64,000 nucleotides of DNA. It comes from Baekduia soli (GTDB lineage Bacteria; Actinomycetota; Thermoleophilia; Solirubrobacterales; Solirubrobacteraceae). Of the stretch, positions 34,311-42,895 are shown piece by piece. The notes under the pieces are model-generated. The model was not told where the DNA came from. It made no database searches and saw only the letters and a program-made list of their open reading frames with translations. The translations under genes were made by a program, and so were the position numbers. The stretch is from contig NZ_CP042430.1 in NCBI RefSeq assembly GCF_007970665.1, positions 3,534,001-3,598,000 on the forward strand. The letters run 5' to 3'. The stretch's first letter is position 1, and every line of letters starts with the position of its first letter.

Positions 34311-34700
34311 CGCCGCGACGACCCCGCCCCCGCCATCCCGGCGAGCTTGCGGCGCAGCCGGCGACGCAGACGTCGATCGTGTTGTCGTGGACGATCGCGC
34401 CCCGGGCCCACGCGGCGTGGACGAGCGCCTGGCGGCTGATGGCCCGCCCCTCGCCCGCCGCCGGCGCGGCGAGCATCCGGAACTCGGTGTGCGTCAGCGC
34501 CGTCGAGCGCGCCGTCGAACTCGGCGGCGCGCTCGACGGGGTCCAGCCGCAGGCCGTGGCCGTCCTGGGGCGAACGGCTTGACGACGTCGTCGTCGCCCC
34601 CGGCGCGGAGGCCGGCGAGGCGGTCGCTGAGCGCGTGGCGCGCGGGGAGCAACGGCACCGGGGCGCGCACGCCGCGGCCGCGCAGCAGTGCTCCCGGCCA
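34311..34700 (-). pseudogene. OmpR-family response regulator remnant
   Basis: Three frames together give the second half of a receiver (LSDRLAGLRAGGDDDVVKPF) and an OmpR-type winged helix (ALTHTEFRML, GRAISRQALVHAAWARG, IVHDNTIDVCV, then RRLRRKLAG). At least two frameshifts and the loss of the first half of the receiver make it nonfunctional. The 5' end runs directly into the Fur-like fragment. Confidence 0.65.
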
Positions 34701-34722
34701 CGCCTGATGCTCGCAGGCCGGT

Positions 34723-34869
34723 TCAGTCGCTGCAGCGGTGGCAGAGCCCGTAGACCGTGAGCTCGCACACGGCGCTGCGCATCGGCACCCGCTGGGCGAC
34801 GCGCCGCAGCATGCGGTCCAGCCGCGTGTCGTGCAGCAGCTCGATCCGCCCGCACTCCTGGCAGACCAT
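34723..34869 (-). pseudogene. C-terminal fragment of a Fur-family regulator
   Basis: 48 residues from ATG 34869. VCQECGRIELLHD and YGLCHRCSD are the two CxxC zinc pairs and flanking wording of the Fur/Zur dimerisation domain. The DNA-binding N-terminal two thirds are missing. The fragment could still be translated, but cannot bind DNA as Fur does. Confidence 0.6.
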
Positions 34870-35079
34870 CTGCGCACGGCCCGGGCCGGCCCCGTGTTGG
34901 CGTCGGGCAGGGAGACCGCCCGGGGCGAGGACCGGATGGAGCGCAGGGAGCTGGCGCGGCGCGCGAGGGCCGGGGAGTCCATGTGCCCAGTGTGACGCGG
35001 GCGTCTGAACGCGTCCTGAACATCAGGCGGCCCGGCGTCAGCCGCCCGGCCTCCTTGAGGGCGCGGTGCATCCGGCAGG

Positions 35080-35415
35080 TCACGAACAGGTCGCCGGCCA
35101 GGTCGCGCTCCAGCCCGATGCGCGCGCGGTGCCGGTCCAGGCGGCGCCGGAGAGCAGCAGGTCGCCGCTGACGGCGGTCTCCCCCACGGCCGGCAGCCGG
35201 GCGCGGTGGCCGGCGAACCCGGGTCGCGGCAGTATCTCGTCGTCGCCCACGCCCGCGTCGCGCAGGCGGCGCAGCGCGTCCCACTCGTCGTCCAGGCGCC
35301 GGTTGAGGTGCGGCTCGCGGGTGAGCTTGACGACCCCCCCGCGGCGCCGGGGCGTGCGGATCGCGTCGCCCGCCCCGGCGCCGAGGTGCTCGGCGTCGCC
35401 GTCGGCGAAGACCAT
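35080..35415 (-). pseudogene. Fragment resembling an APH-like phosphotransferase
   Basis: Readable stretches are VVKLTREPHLNRRLDDEW, ALRRLRDAG and RPGFAGHRARLPAVGETAV, the N-lobe pattern of aminoglycoside-phosphotransferase-like proteins found in glycan loci. The C-lobe with its HGD catalytic motif is absent. The family call rests on pattern only. Confidence 0.4.
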
Positions 35416-35600
35416 GCGCGAGCGCGCCGGCAGGTCGCGGTCGGCGGCCGACGGGCGGCGGTGGCCGTCGACGACCAGGGCCAGGGACGGCTGCAGTCCC
35501 TACAGCGCCTTGGCGCCGCGTGTGGACCGGCACGCCGCCGCTCGACGGCCCTCCGGCGCGCGGGTGCGCGCGTTCACGACGACCGGGCCCGGGCGGTGGC

Positions 35601-36863
35601 TCAGCGGCGGCCGATGAAGGGCGACCCGGCGCCGAGGACCGTGCCGAGCACGCGCCCGTGGACCAGGCGCAGGCTCTCGACCGTCGAGACGAGATCCTCA
35701 CGCGATGTGCGGTCGACGCCGGCGACGAGGATCGTCCCGTCCGCCAGGCGGCCCCAGCTGAGGCCCGCGGGCGAGCGGTCGATGCCCGGCGCGCGGATGA
35801 CGACGACGTCGTGGTGGGCCATGAGCTCCTCCAGCAGCGCCTGGTGGGCGGCGGGGCCGCCGTCCAGGGGCGCCGGGTGCACCGACACGCCGTCGGCGAG
35901 GTCGTCGGGCACACGTGAGCCGGCGTCCTCGCCGCCGTCGATGAGCGCGACGCTGCGCCCGCCGGCGGTGAGGGCCACCGCCAGGTTGGCGGCGACGCCG
36001 ACGGCGCGGTCGTCGACCTCGAGGATGAGCAGGCTGCGCTCGCCGACGGCGCGCAGCTTGGCCGCCAGCCGGCGGATCTCCTGGGCGCCGCGCGAGCTCG
36101 GCTCACGCACCACCAGGGCGCTGCCGGGCCCGGCACGCAGCGTGCCGGTGCTCAGCGTCGCGATGGCGCCGGTGCCGGTGGCCGCGGTGATGTCCGAGAC
36201 GTCGCGGACCGCGCCGCTGGAGCGGTCCAGGACCACGGCGACGCCCAGGGCGCCGAGCAGTCCGACCAGCGCGGCGGCCAGGCCGATCGGCAGGGCGCCG
36301 GGGCCGACGGGGCCGCCGGAGGCCTGGGCGGGCTCGACGACCTGCAGCTCGCCCGGGTCCGTCGGGGAGCCCGACTCCCGCTTGGCGGCCAGGGCGACGA
36401 GCTCCTGGGCGTGGGTGCTGGCGATCCGCGTGGCCCGGAGGCGATCGCGGTCCTTGACCGTGATCGTCAGCAGGCGCGTGACGCCGTTGGCCGAGGCGCT
36501 GACCTCGCCGGAGACGTCGCGCAGGCTCAGCTTCTGGGCGGTCGCGGCCAGAACGGGCTGGGTCGTGGCCAGCTGCGCGTAGGTCTGCGCGAGCTGCCCG
36601 GCGGCCTTGACCGTGTCGAGGTCGGTGTTGATCGGGCCGACGAGCAGGACGGCCTTGGCCTCGTAGGTGGGATGGCCACCCGCGCCGACCGCGTAGCCGG
36701 CGAGGCCCGCCGCGACCGCGGCGGCCAGCAGCATGGTGCGCCAGCGCCGGGCGACGGCCCAGACGCTCAGGTTCCGCTCGCTGGAGCGCGGCGGCGCCGG
36801 GTCCAGCGGACGGTCGGTGGACGTCGTCAAGGGTCGTGTTTCGAGATCGAACCGGGGATCCAT
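35601..36863 (-). CDS. Wzz-like polysaccharide chain-length determinant with degenerate kinase domain
   Basis: 420 residues from ATG 36863, sharing one base with the Wzx-like stop (TAATG). Two membrane helices (about 35-58 and 190-215) flank an extracellular Wzz domain (AKAVLLVGPINTDLDTVKA, LAQTYAQLA). The cytoplasmic C-terminal half has the fold of a bacterial tyrosine kinase (VAANLAVALTAGGRSVALID), but the place of the Walker A motif reads LEVDDRAVGV with no Gly-Lys-Ser/Thr. It should therefore not use ATP like CpsD/Wzc. It likely controls export or length of the exopolysaccharide together with the flippase gene upstream. Confidence 0.8.
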   Translation of the reverse strand: MDPRFDLETRPLTTSTDRPLDPAPPRSSERNLSVWAVARRWRTMLLAAAVAAGLAGYAVGAGGHPTYEAKAVLLVGPINTDLDTVKAAGQLAQTYAQLATTQPVLAATAQKLSLRDVSGEVSASANGVTRLLTITVKDRDRLRATRIASTHAQELVALAAKRESGSPTDPGELQVVEPAQASGGPVGPGALPIGLAAALVGLLGALGVAVVLDRSSGAVRDVSDITAATGTGAIATLSTGTLRAGPGSALVVREPSSRGAQEIRRLAAKLRAVGERSLLILEVDDRAVGVAANLAVALTAGGRSVALIDGGEDAGSRVPDDLADGVSVHPAPLDGGPAAHQALLEELMAHHDVVVIRAPGIDRSPAGLSWGRLADGTILVAGVDRTSREDLVSTVESLRLVHGRVLGTVLGAGSPFIGRR

Positions 36864-38446
36864 TACGTCAACAGCCTCCGCAGGATAGGTAGACGGGCGA
36901 TCTCGGGGAAGGTGTGCTCCACGCGGAGCTCGGCGCGGTTGAGCCGGATGACGAGCGCCGAGACGACCGCCGACAGCGCCACCTGGATGTAGACCGACGG
37001 GTTGAGCAGCAGCGCGACCAGGCCGATGACGACCGTCGCGAGGACGATGGAGCCGTACACGCGGACCTGCCGGCGGTCGAACACGCTGATGCCGGTGCCC
37101 CGCCTGAGGGCCAGCTGCTTGATCACGTTGTGCAGCAGCAGCGTCACGCAGGTGCCCACGCCGGCGCCGACCGCGCCGAAGGCCGGGATGAGCGCGAGGT
37201 TGACCAGCACGTTGAGCACCGCGACGAACAGGCTGACGCCGACGGTGAGCTTGACCATGCCGTAGACGCGCAGCGTCAGGCCGTTGAAGCCGAGCGCGGC
37301 GTTGAAGTAGTAGCCGAGGCTGAGCAGTGCGAGGATCGGCGCCGAGCTCGCGTACTGCGCGCCGAAGAGCGCGACGGTGACGGCCTTGGCCGCCGGGAAC
37401 GTCAGCGCGAAGACCGGGAAGGAGAACACCGCGATCCACACGGCGGTGCTCCAGTAGAGGTCGTTGATCCCCTTCTTGTCGCCGCGGGCGAACAGCCGCG
37501 ACGCCGCGGGCGTGAACAGCAGCGCGAAGCTCGTCATGACGAGCGAGTTGAGCTTGGCCGCGGGCTGCACCACCCGGTAGTCGGCCACCTCGTTGGTGTT
37601 GCCGAACATCTCGAGCATGAACACGTTCGTCGTGTTCATGACCACGAAGAGCAGGTCGACCACCACGAGCGGCAGGGCGAAGCCGTAGACCTCGCGCCAG
37701 GGGAACTCGAGCCGGCGCAGGTGCAGGTGCTCCATGAGCCCGTCCTTGCGCAGCAGCCCGACGAGCATCACGAGGTACAGCACGATGCCCGCCGCGCCGC
37801 CCAGGACGTAGCCGATCGCCAGCTCCTTGACGCCGGCGTGGGTCGCGAGGACGAAGACGATGGCGCCCAGCCGGAACATCGGCGCGAGCACGTAGCGGCG
37901 CACGAAGATCGCGCGCGGCTTGGAGAACACCGCGAAGACGCCCATGAGCACGTCGTCCAGCGACTGCAGCGGCGCCAGGCAGATCAGGATGAGCAGCACG
38001 GTCACGGCGCCCGGGCTGGCGGCCATCTTGCCGCCGGCGAAGCCGTCGAGCCCGAAGGCCACCGCGATGAACGCCGCGCCGAAGCCGATCACCGTCCCGG
38101 TGACCATGAACAAGGTGCCGAAGAGCCGGTTGTACGTGCCCTGCTCGTCGTAGATCGGCAGCCAGCGCGCGACGCCCTTGTCGAGGCCCATCGTCGAGAT
38201 CGCCTCGCCTAGCGCGACCATCGACAGGCCGTAGGCGAAGATGCCGAACTCGTTCTTGGTCAGGTACCGCGCGATGAGCACCTGGGTGACGAAGTTGATG
38301 CCCAGCGAGACGAAGCGCCCGACGAGCAACAGCGTGGAGCCGCGCAGCTGGGTGCGCGTCGCCGCCGTGGTCTTGGCCGCCGACTCCGGGGTGCGCTCGT
38401 CGCCGCTCTCGGCGGGCGCCGGCAGCGTGGAGGGCGCGGTGCTCAT
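36863..38446 (-). CDS. Wzx-type lipid-linked oligosaccharide flippase (MATE/MOP superfamily)
   Basis: 527 residues with about twelve to fourteen membrane helices. After an Ala/Thr-rich cytoplasmic start, the family opening GSTLLLVGRFVSLGINFVTQ with YLTKNEFGIFAYG is typical of polysaccharide flippases, which move undecaprenyl-linked repeat units across the membrane. It is cotranscribed with the Wzz-like gene downstream. The substrate would be the repeat unit started by the sugar transferase at 52735-53343. Confidence 0.88.
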   Translation of the reverse strand: MSTAPSTLPAPAESGDERTPESAAKTTAATRTQLRGSTLLLVGRFVSLGINFVTQVLIARYLTKNEFGIFAYGLSMVALGEAISTMGLDKGVARWLPIYDEQGTYNRLFGTLFMVTGTVIGFGAAFIAVAFGLDGFAGGKMAASPGAVTVLLILICLAPLQSLDDVLMGVFAVFSKPRAIFVRRYVLAPMFRLGAIVFVLATHAGVKELAIGYVLGGAAGIVLYLVMLVGLLRKDGLMEHLHLRRLEFPWREVYGFALPLVVVDLLFVVMNTTNVFMLEMFGNTNEVADYRVVQPAAKLNSLVMTSFALLFTPAASRLFARGDKKGINDLYWSTAVWIAVFSFPVFALTFPAAKAVTVALFGAQYASSAPILALLSLGYYFNAALGFNGLTLRVYGMVKLTVGVSLFVAVLNVLVNLALIPAFGAVGAGVGTCVTLLLHNVIKQLALRRGTGISVFDRRQVRVYGSIVLATVVIGLVALLLNPSVYIQVALSAVVSALVIRLNRAELRVEHTFPEIARLPILRRLLT

Positions 38447-38594
38447 CCAGCGCCGGGTCCGGCGTGGTGCGGCGCAGGACGGTCATGGCGAGAGGAACAC
38501 GCCCCGCTGGTGCATCTGGGGCGTGAAGCTCCGAGCATGGGGCCAAGATACCGGCGGTCGCGTGCCCTGTCGCCACTACAAGGACCAGTCCAGG

Positions 38595-38613
38595 GCTAGA
38601 CCATAGGGGGGCC
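38595..38613. promoter_or_regulatory. Second copy of the CTAGACCATA-GGGGGG motif
   Basis: CTAGACCATAGGGGGGCCA matches 28612-28631 with one gap. It stands in the 238-base gap between the divergent Wzx-like gene (start 38446) and Wzz-like gene (start 38685). On the minus strand TATGGT here could be a -10 giving the Wzx message a leader of about 140 bases. Confidence 0.45.
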
Positions 38614-38671
38614 ACTCCTGGACGGAGGCCGCGTCTTGCCGCCATCGGGTGTCACCGCCGCCGTTGCCGCG

Positions 38672-38677
38672 TATCCT
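38672..38677 (+). promoter_or_regulatory. -10 element of the second Wzz-like gene, leaderless type
   Basis: TATCCT ends 7 bases before GTG 38685; this spacing was used to choose that start over the earlier GTG at 38649. Confidence 0.5.
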
Positions 38678-38684
38678 CGTCGGC

Positions 38685-40055
38685 GTGCAAGGTGTCCGGG
38701 CCATCGATCCTGACGTGCGCCCGGAGTACCCCGACCTGGCCCGCGTCGGGACGTCCCTACGGCGCTGGTGGCCAGCGGCCCTGGTCGTGGCGATCCTGTT
38801 CGCCGCCCTGGGCGCCCACGCCAGCAAGCCTGCGGCGACGCCGTACGCCGCCAGCGCGCAGGTCCTGGTCGGCCCGCTGGCCGGCGAGCTGTCCGTGCTG
38901 CGCGCCTCGGGCCAGCAGGCCCAGACCTACGCCGACCTGGCCACGAGCCGCCCGGTCTTCGCCGCAGTGCTCAAGCAGCTGCGCTCGACCGAGTCGGTCT
39001 CGGCCTTCGGCCGGCGGGTCACCGTCGCGGCGGACTCGAACACCCGTCTGCTCAAGGTCACGGTGCAGGCCCGGACCCCCGCCGCGGCGGCCGGCCAGGC
39101 CAACGCCCTGGCCGCCGAGGTCGTCCGCGAGTCCGCCGCCCAGCAACCCGCCGTCACGGCCCTCACGAAGACGAAGTCGGGCCAGATCAACCCGCGCCAG
39201 GCCGCCGCCGCCGTGCGGCTGCGCATCGTCGAGTCCGCCGTCCCGCCGCCGGCGACCAAGTCGGGCTCCAAGAAGAGCTTCATGGCCGTGGCCGCTCTCG
39301 CGGGCGCGCTGCTGGCGTTCATGCTCGGGCTGGTGTCCGACAGCGTCCGCCGTCGCATCGAGACCGTGGGCGAGCTCGACGCCGTCTGCCCCGCCCCTAC
39401 GATCGGGCGCCTGCGCGACGGCCACCTGTCGGCGGCCACCGTGACGCTGAGCGGTGCGCGAGGCGGCGTGGTCGTCGGCGAGGTCTCGGGCGGCGGTGCC
39501 CAGCTCTCGCTCGCCCTCGGCCGAGCGTTGGCCTCCGAGGGCGTCCGTGTGCTGCTGGCCGACGCCGATCCCGACGGCGGCCTGAGCACCCTGCTCGGCG
39601 CCGGCGACGCCGCGGGCCTGCTCGACACCGGTGAGTCGCCCGCGCGGCCGATCCCCGTCGACCGTGCCGGCTTCCTCCAGCTCCTGGCCCGCGGTGCGCC
39701 CGGCCACCGGGCGACCCGCCGCCCCGACCCCGCTCGGGCGCTGGCCGCGGCGGCCCCGGGCGCCGACACCGTCATCGTCAACGCCGGCGCGGCGCCGGCC
39801 ACCGGCGAGTTCGTCCGCGGGCTCGGATCCGACACCGCCGTCCTGGCCGTCCCGCAGGGCCGCGTCCGCGCCGCCGACGTCGCCGAGGCCGTGGCCATCC
39901 TGGAACGCCAGGGCCTGCGCGTCGTGGGCGCCGTGTTCGTCCAGCGCCCCGGACTGCGAGAGGCGCTGCAGGCCCGCCGACGCCGCGCCGGGCGGCGTCC
40001 CGCCCCGCCGGCGTCGCCCGCCCCCGCCGGGACGCCCGACCACCAGCCCGCCTGA
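38685..40055 (+). CDS. Second Wzz-like protein with degenerate tyrosine-kinase-like domain
   Basis: 456 residues from GTG 38685. One membrane helix near residue 35-50 and another near 205-225 flank the Wzz region (AQVLVGPLAGELSVLRASGQ, QTYADLA). The C-terminal half retains the Walker A' motif VLLADADPDGGLSTLLG, but the Walker A site reads VGEVSGGGAQLS, without Lys. The last 30 residues are Arg/Pro-rich instead of a tyrosine tail. It overlaps the next gene by one base (TGATG) and so is coupled to the secreted lyase-like protein 2. Confidence 0.75.
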   Translation: MQGVRAIDPDVRPEYPDLARVGTSLRRWWPAALVVAILFAALGAHASKPAATPYAASAQVLVGPLAGELSVLRASGQQAQTYADLATSRPVFAAVLKQLRSTESVSAFGRRVTVAADSNTRLLKVTVQARTPAAAAGQANALAAEVVRESAAQQPAVTALTKTKSGQINPRQAAAAVRLRIVESAVPPPATKSGSKKSFMAVAALAGALLAFMLGLVSDSVRRRIETVGELDAVCPAPTIGRLRDGHLSAATVTLSGARGGVVVGEVSGGGAQLSLALGRALASEGVRVLLADADPDGGLSTLLGAGDAAGLLDTGESPARPIPVDRAGFLQLLARGAPGHRATRRPDPARALAAAAPGADTVIVNAGAAPATGEFVRGLGSDTAVLAVPQGRVRAADVAEAVAILERQGLRVVGAVFVQRPGLREALQARRRRAGRRPAPPASPAPAGTPDHQPA

Positions 40056-41374
40056 TGGCGGCGGCGGCAGCGCTGCCGTCCCGCTGGCGGCCGCTCGTCG
40101 TGGCGGCCGCCCTCGCGGCGGGCACGCTGGGCACCGCGGCCACGGCGGCGGCGCCGGCCGGCGCGGCGGCGCCGGCGATGCGCCCCGGGGTGTGGATCAC
40201 GGCCGCCCAGCTGCGCACGCTGCCCGAGCGCGGCGCGGCCTGGCGCCAGCTCGTGGAGCTTTCGCGCGCGCCGCTGGGTCACGCGAAGCTCGCCGACCAG
40301 GACTCCGAGCACGACGTGAGCGTACTGGCCACCGCGATGGTCGCCGCTCGGACGAACGACGACGGGCTGCGCAGGCGGGCCGCGGCGGGGATCATGGACG
40401 CGATCGGCACCGAGCAGGGCGGGCGCACGCTCGCGCTGGCCCGCGGCCTGATCGCCTACGTCGTCGCCGCCGACCTCATCGACCTGCGTCACCTCGACGC
40501 GGGCAAGGACCGCGTCTTCCGCGCCTGGCTGTCCAAGGTGCGCCGGGAGAAGCTGAGCCCGTCGCAGAACCCGACGCTCATCCTCACCCACGAGCTGCGG
40601 CCCAACAACTGGGGCACCCACGCGGGCGCCAGCCGCATCGCGGCCGACATCTACCTCGGCGACCGCAAGGACCTCGCCCGCGCCGCGGCGGTCTTCAAGG
40701 GCTGGCTCGGCGACCGCGGGGCCTACCACGGCTTCGTCTGGGGTTCGCGCTCCTGGCAGGGCGACCCGAAGGCGCCGGTGGGGGTCAACCCGGCCGGCGC
40801 GAGGGCCGGCGGCGTCGACGCCGGCGGCGCGCTGCCCGACGACATGCGCCGCGGCTGCGCGCCCAAGGACCCGCCGTGCCCGACGCTCTACGCGTGGGAG
40901 GCCATGCAGGGCGCCACGGAGCAGGCCGAGATGCTCTATCGCCAGGGCTACGACTCGTGGCACTGGGGCGACGACGCGCTGCGCCGCGCCGCCGCCTACC
41001 TGTTCGGGCTCGCGCAGCGCACGGGCGAGCCCGACTGGGCCGCGCCCGCCGGCGACGCCTGGATCCCGTGGCTGCTCAACGCGCGCTACGGCGCGCGGTT
41101 CCCGGCCCACACGCCGGCCAAGCCGGGCAAGGGCATGGGCTTCGCGGACTGGACCGCACCGGCCCAGCGCGGCGACAGCGTCTCTGGCACGGGCCTGCCG
41201 GTGACGCCGGCCTCGCCGCCCAGCCCGCCGCGCTCGCCGGCCGCCCAGGCTGCGCGCGACCTCGTGCTGCCGGTGTCGGTGGCCGTCGTGGCGGGCCTCC
41301 TGGTCCTCCTGGCGCTCGTCACCCGTCGCCGGCGCCGCCGGCCGGCGCTGGGCGGCCCCGCGCGGCGCGGCTGA
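40055..41374 (+). CDS. Membrane-anchored alginate-lyase-like protein 2
   Basis: 439 residues from ATG 40055. A signal peptide (about 1-40) is followed directly by the helical lyase-like domain (45-375) with QDSEHDVSVLATAM, AIGTEQGGRTLALARGL, ELRPNNWGTHAGASR, DDMRRGC, YAWEAMQG and PWLLNARYG. Unlike its two paralogues it ends in a membrane helix (about 402-425) and an Arg-rich tail, so the domain would stay on the outer face of the membrane. It lacks an N-terminal beta domain. Being coupled to a Wzz-like gene, it may trim or release nascent polysaccharide. Activity is inferred. Confidence 0.78.
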   Translation: MAAAAALPSRWRPLVVAAALAAGTLGTAATAAAPAGAAAPAMRPGVWITAAQLRTLPERGAAWRQLVELSRAPLGHAKLADQDSEHDVSVLATAMVAARTNDDGLRRRAAAGIMDAIGTEQGGRTLALARGLIAYVVAADLIDLRHLDAGKDRVFRAWLSKVRREKLSPSQNPTLILTHELRPNNWGTHAGASRIAADIYLGDRKDLARAAAVFKGWLGDRGAYHGFVWGSRSWQGDPKAPVGVNPAGARAGGVDAGGALPDDMRRGCAPKDPPCPTLYAWEAMQGATEQAEMLYRQGYDSWHWGDDALRRAAAYLFGLAQRTGEPDWAAPAGDAWIPWLLNARYGARFPAHTPAKPGKGMGFADWTAPAQRGDSVSGTGLPVTPASPPSPPRSPAAQAARDLVLPVSVAVVAGLLVLLALVTRRRRRRPALGGPARRG

Positions 41375-41392
41375 TCGGCCGCCGGGCCCGGC

Positions 41393-42895
41393 TCAGGCGA
41401 TCCGGCGGCGCACGGCTTCGCGGCGCAGCACCCAGATCGCCGCGTTGGCCAGGGCGACGAGGAAGAAGAAGTAGCGCTGGTAGGCGAGCTGGAGGAACAC
41501 CCCGCTGGCCATGTACGCCACGAGCGCCAGCAGGAACGCCAGCGCCATCTGGGCGTGGCGCGGCTCACGGTCACGCCAGAGCACGTTGAGCCGCCAGAGC
41601 TGCAGCATCGTCGCGATGACGATCGCCAGGAACATGGCCACGCCGACGACGCCGACGTCGGCGGCCAGACCGAGGTACAGGTTGTGCGCTTGGCGATTGG
41701 TGCTCAGGAACCGCAGGTTGAGCTGGTTGGCGTACTCCTGGGAGTACTGGCGGAAGTACTGCCCCGGCCCCACGCCGAAGATCGGATGGTCGGCGAAGGC
41801 GTGGAACGCCGCGAGGTTCTCGGTGGCCCGCCCGACGACCGCGCCGTCGGCCGTGGAGTTGGTCGCCAGCGCGCTGTCGGCCGAGCTCAGGGTCTGCAGA
41901 CGGCTGATGTAGTCGGGGGCCACCGCGAACGTCAGCGCCACCACCGCGACGAGCAGCCCCGCGACGTACCGGGCGCGGACGAAGCCCACGAGGGCCATCG
42001 CCAGGATCATCACGACGACCGCGATCGCGGCGCCGCGCGAGAAGCTCAGCATGATCCCGCACAGGGTGAGGACCGCGCACGCGCCGGCCACGACCTGCAG
42101 CCAGCGCCGGGCCTCGGAGCGCGCGAGGTACAGCGCGAGCGGGATGAGGACGATGAGGACCTGGGCGTAGCGGTTCTTCTCGCCGATCGGGCCGGCCAGG
42201 CGCGGGCGCAGCGACTTGCCGGTCACGCTCGAGCCGACGTCGAAGCCCGTCACGTCGATCTGGGCCAGGCCGAAGAGGTGGTTGCTGTAGCTGTGGGTGA
42301 CCTCCTGCCAGACCGAGATCAGCCCCATGAGGGCGCCCATCAGGACGACGGCCCACATCACCAGGCGCATCGTGCGAACGGTCCTCACCGCGTTGGTCAC
42401 CAGCACGAAGAGCAGCAGGCCCTCGGTGATGAACCCCGTGATCTCGCTGGTCGTCGCCGGCCCGGCGCCCGGGGCCAGCGTGGCCGACAGGACCAGCGCC
42501 GCCAGGTAGCCGACCATGAGGCCCAGGGCCGGGGTGACGACGAGCGGCTGGCGCCCCATCACGACATAGCCGAAGAACGGCAGCAGCAGCAGCGCGGCCA
42601 GGGCCGACGCCAGGGCCGACGGCAGGTGGGTCTGGTGGACGACGACGACCGGCAGGTTCAGGTAGAAGCCGGCGGCGAAGACCACGACGGCGCCGTCGGC
42701 GCGCAGCACGACCGCGGCGGCCAGCGGTACGAGCGACAGCAGGATGAGCGGCAGCGAGCCGAGCCCGACGGCGATGCCGAACAGGGCGGCGGCCAGCGGC
42801 ACCGCGATGAGCTTGATCCGGCGGCGCGCGCCGGCGTGACGCGGCGCCCAGGGGGTGACCGGCGCGGGCGGTGCCGCGAGCCCGGTGGCGCTCAT
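41393..42895 (-). CDS. O-antigen ligase/Wzy-type polysaccharide polymerase
   Basis: 500 residues, about eleven to twelve membrane helices. The large outer loop holds the Wzy_C/WaaL region with RPRLAGPIGEKNRYAQVL, SFSRGAAIA and HPIFGVGPGQYFRQYSQ. Such proteins polymerise lipid-linked repeat units or attach them to an acceptor. It is the last gene of the eight-gene minus-strand operon and overlaps the preceding glycosyltransferase by four bases (ATGA). Confidence 0.86.
   Translation of the reverse strand: MSATGLAAPPAPVTPWAPRHAGARRRIKLIAVPLAAALFGIAVGLGSLPLILLSLVPLAAAVVLRADGAVVVFAAGFYLNLPVVVVHQTHLPSALASALAALLLLPFFGYVVMGRQPLVVTPALGLMVGYLAALVLSATLAPGAGPATTSEITGFITEGLLLFVLVTNAVRTVRTMRLVMWAVVLMGALMGLISVWQEVTHSYSNHLFGLAQIDVTGFDVGSSVTGKSLRPRLAGPIGEKNRYAQVLIVLIPLALYLARSEARRWLQVVAGACAVLTLCGIMLSFSRGAAIAVVVMILAMALVGFVRARYVAGLLVAVVALTFAVAPDYISRLQTLSSADSALATNSTADGAVVGRATENLAAFHAFADHPIFGVGPGQYFRQYSQEYANQLNLRFLSTNRQAHNLYLGLAADVGVVGVAMFLAIVIATMLQLWRLNVLWRDREPRHAQMALAFLLALVAYMASGVFLQLAYQRYFFFLVALANAAIWVLRREAVRRRIA

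Larger units (their letters stand above)
34010..35600 (-). other. Degenerate region with remnants of regulator and kinase genes
   Basis: About 1.6 kb without an intact gene between the calcium-repeat gene and the Wzz-like gene. On the minus strand, pieces of at least four protein families can be read, each broken by frameshifts or deletions; they are listed separately (34148-34310, 34311-34700, 34723-34869, 35080-35415). Long open frames on both strands here are low-complexity Arg/Ala/Pro sequences with no family resemblance. 35416-35600 and 34870-35079 show nothing recognisable. Confidence 0.7.

Noticed and set aside
34036-34707. Plus-strand open frame in the degenerate region
   Set aside because: The translation is Arg/Ala/Pro-rich without resemblance to any family, while the minus strand gives recognisable OmpR, kinase and Fur pieces.
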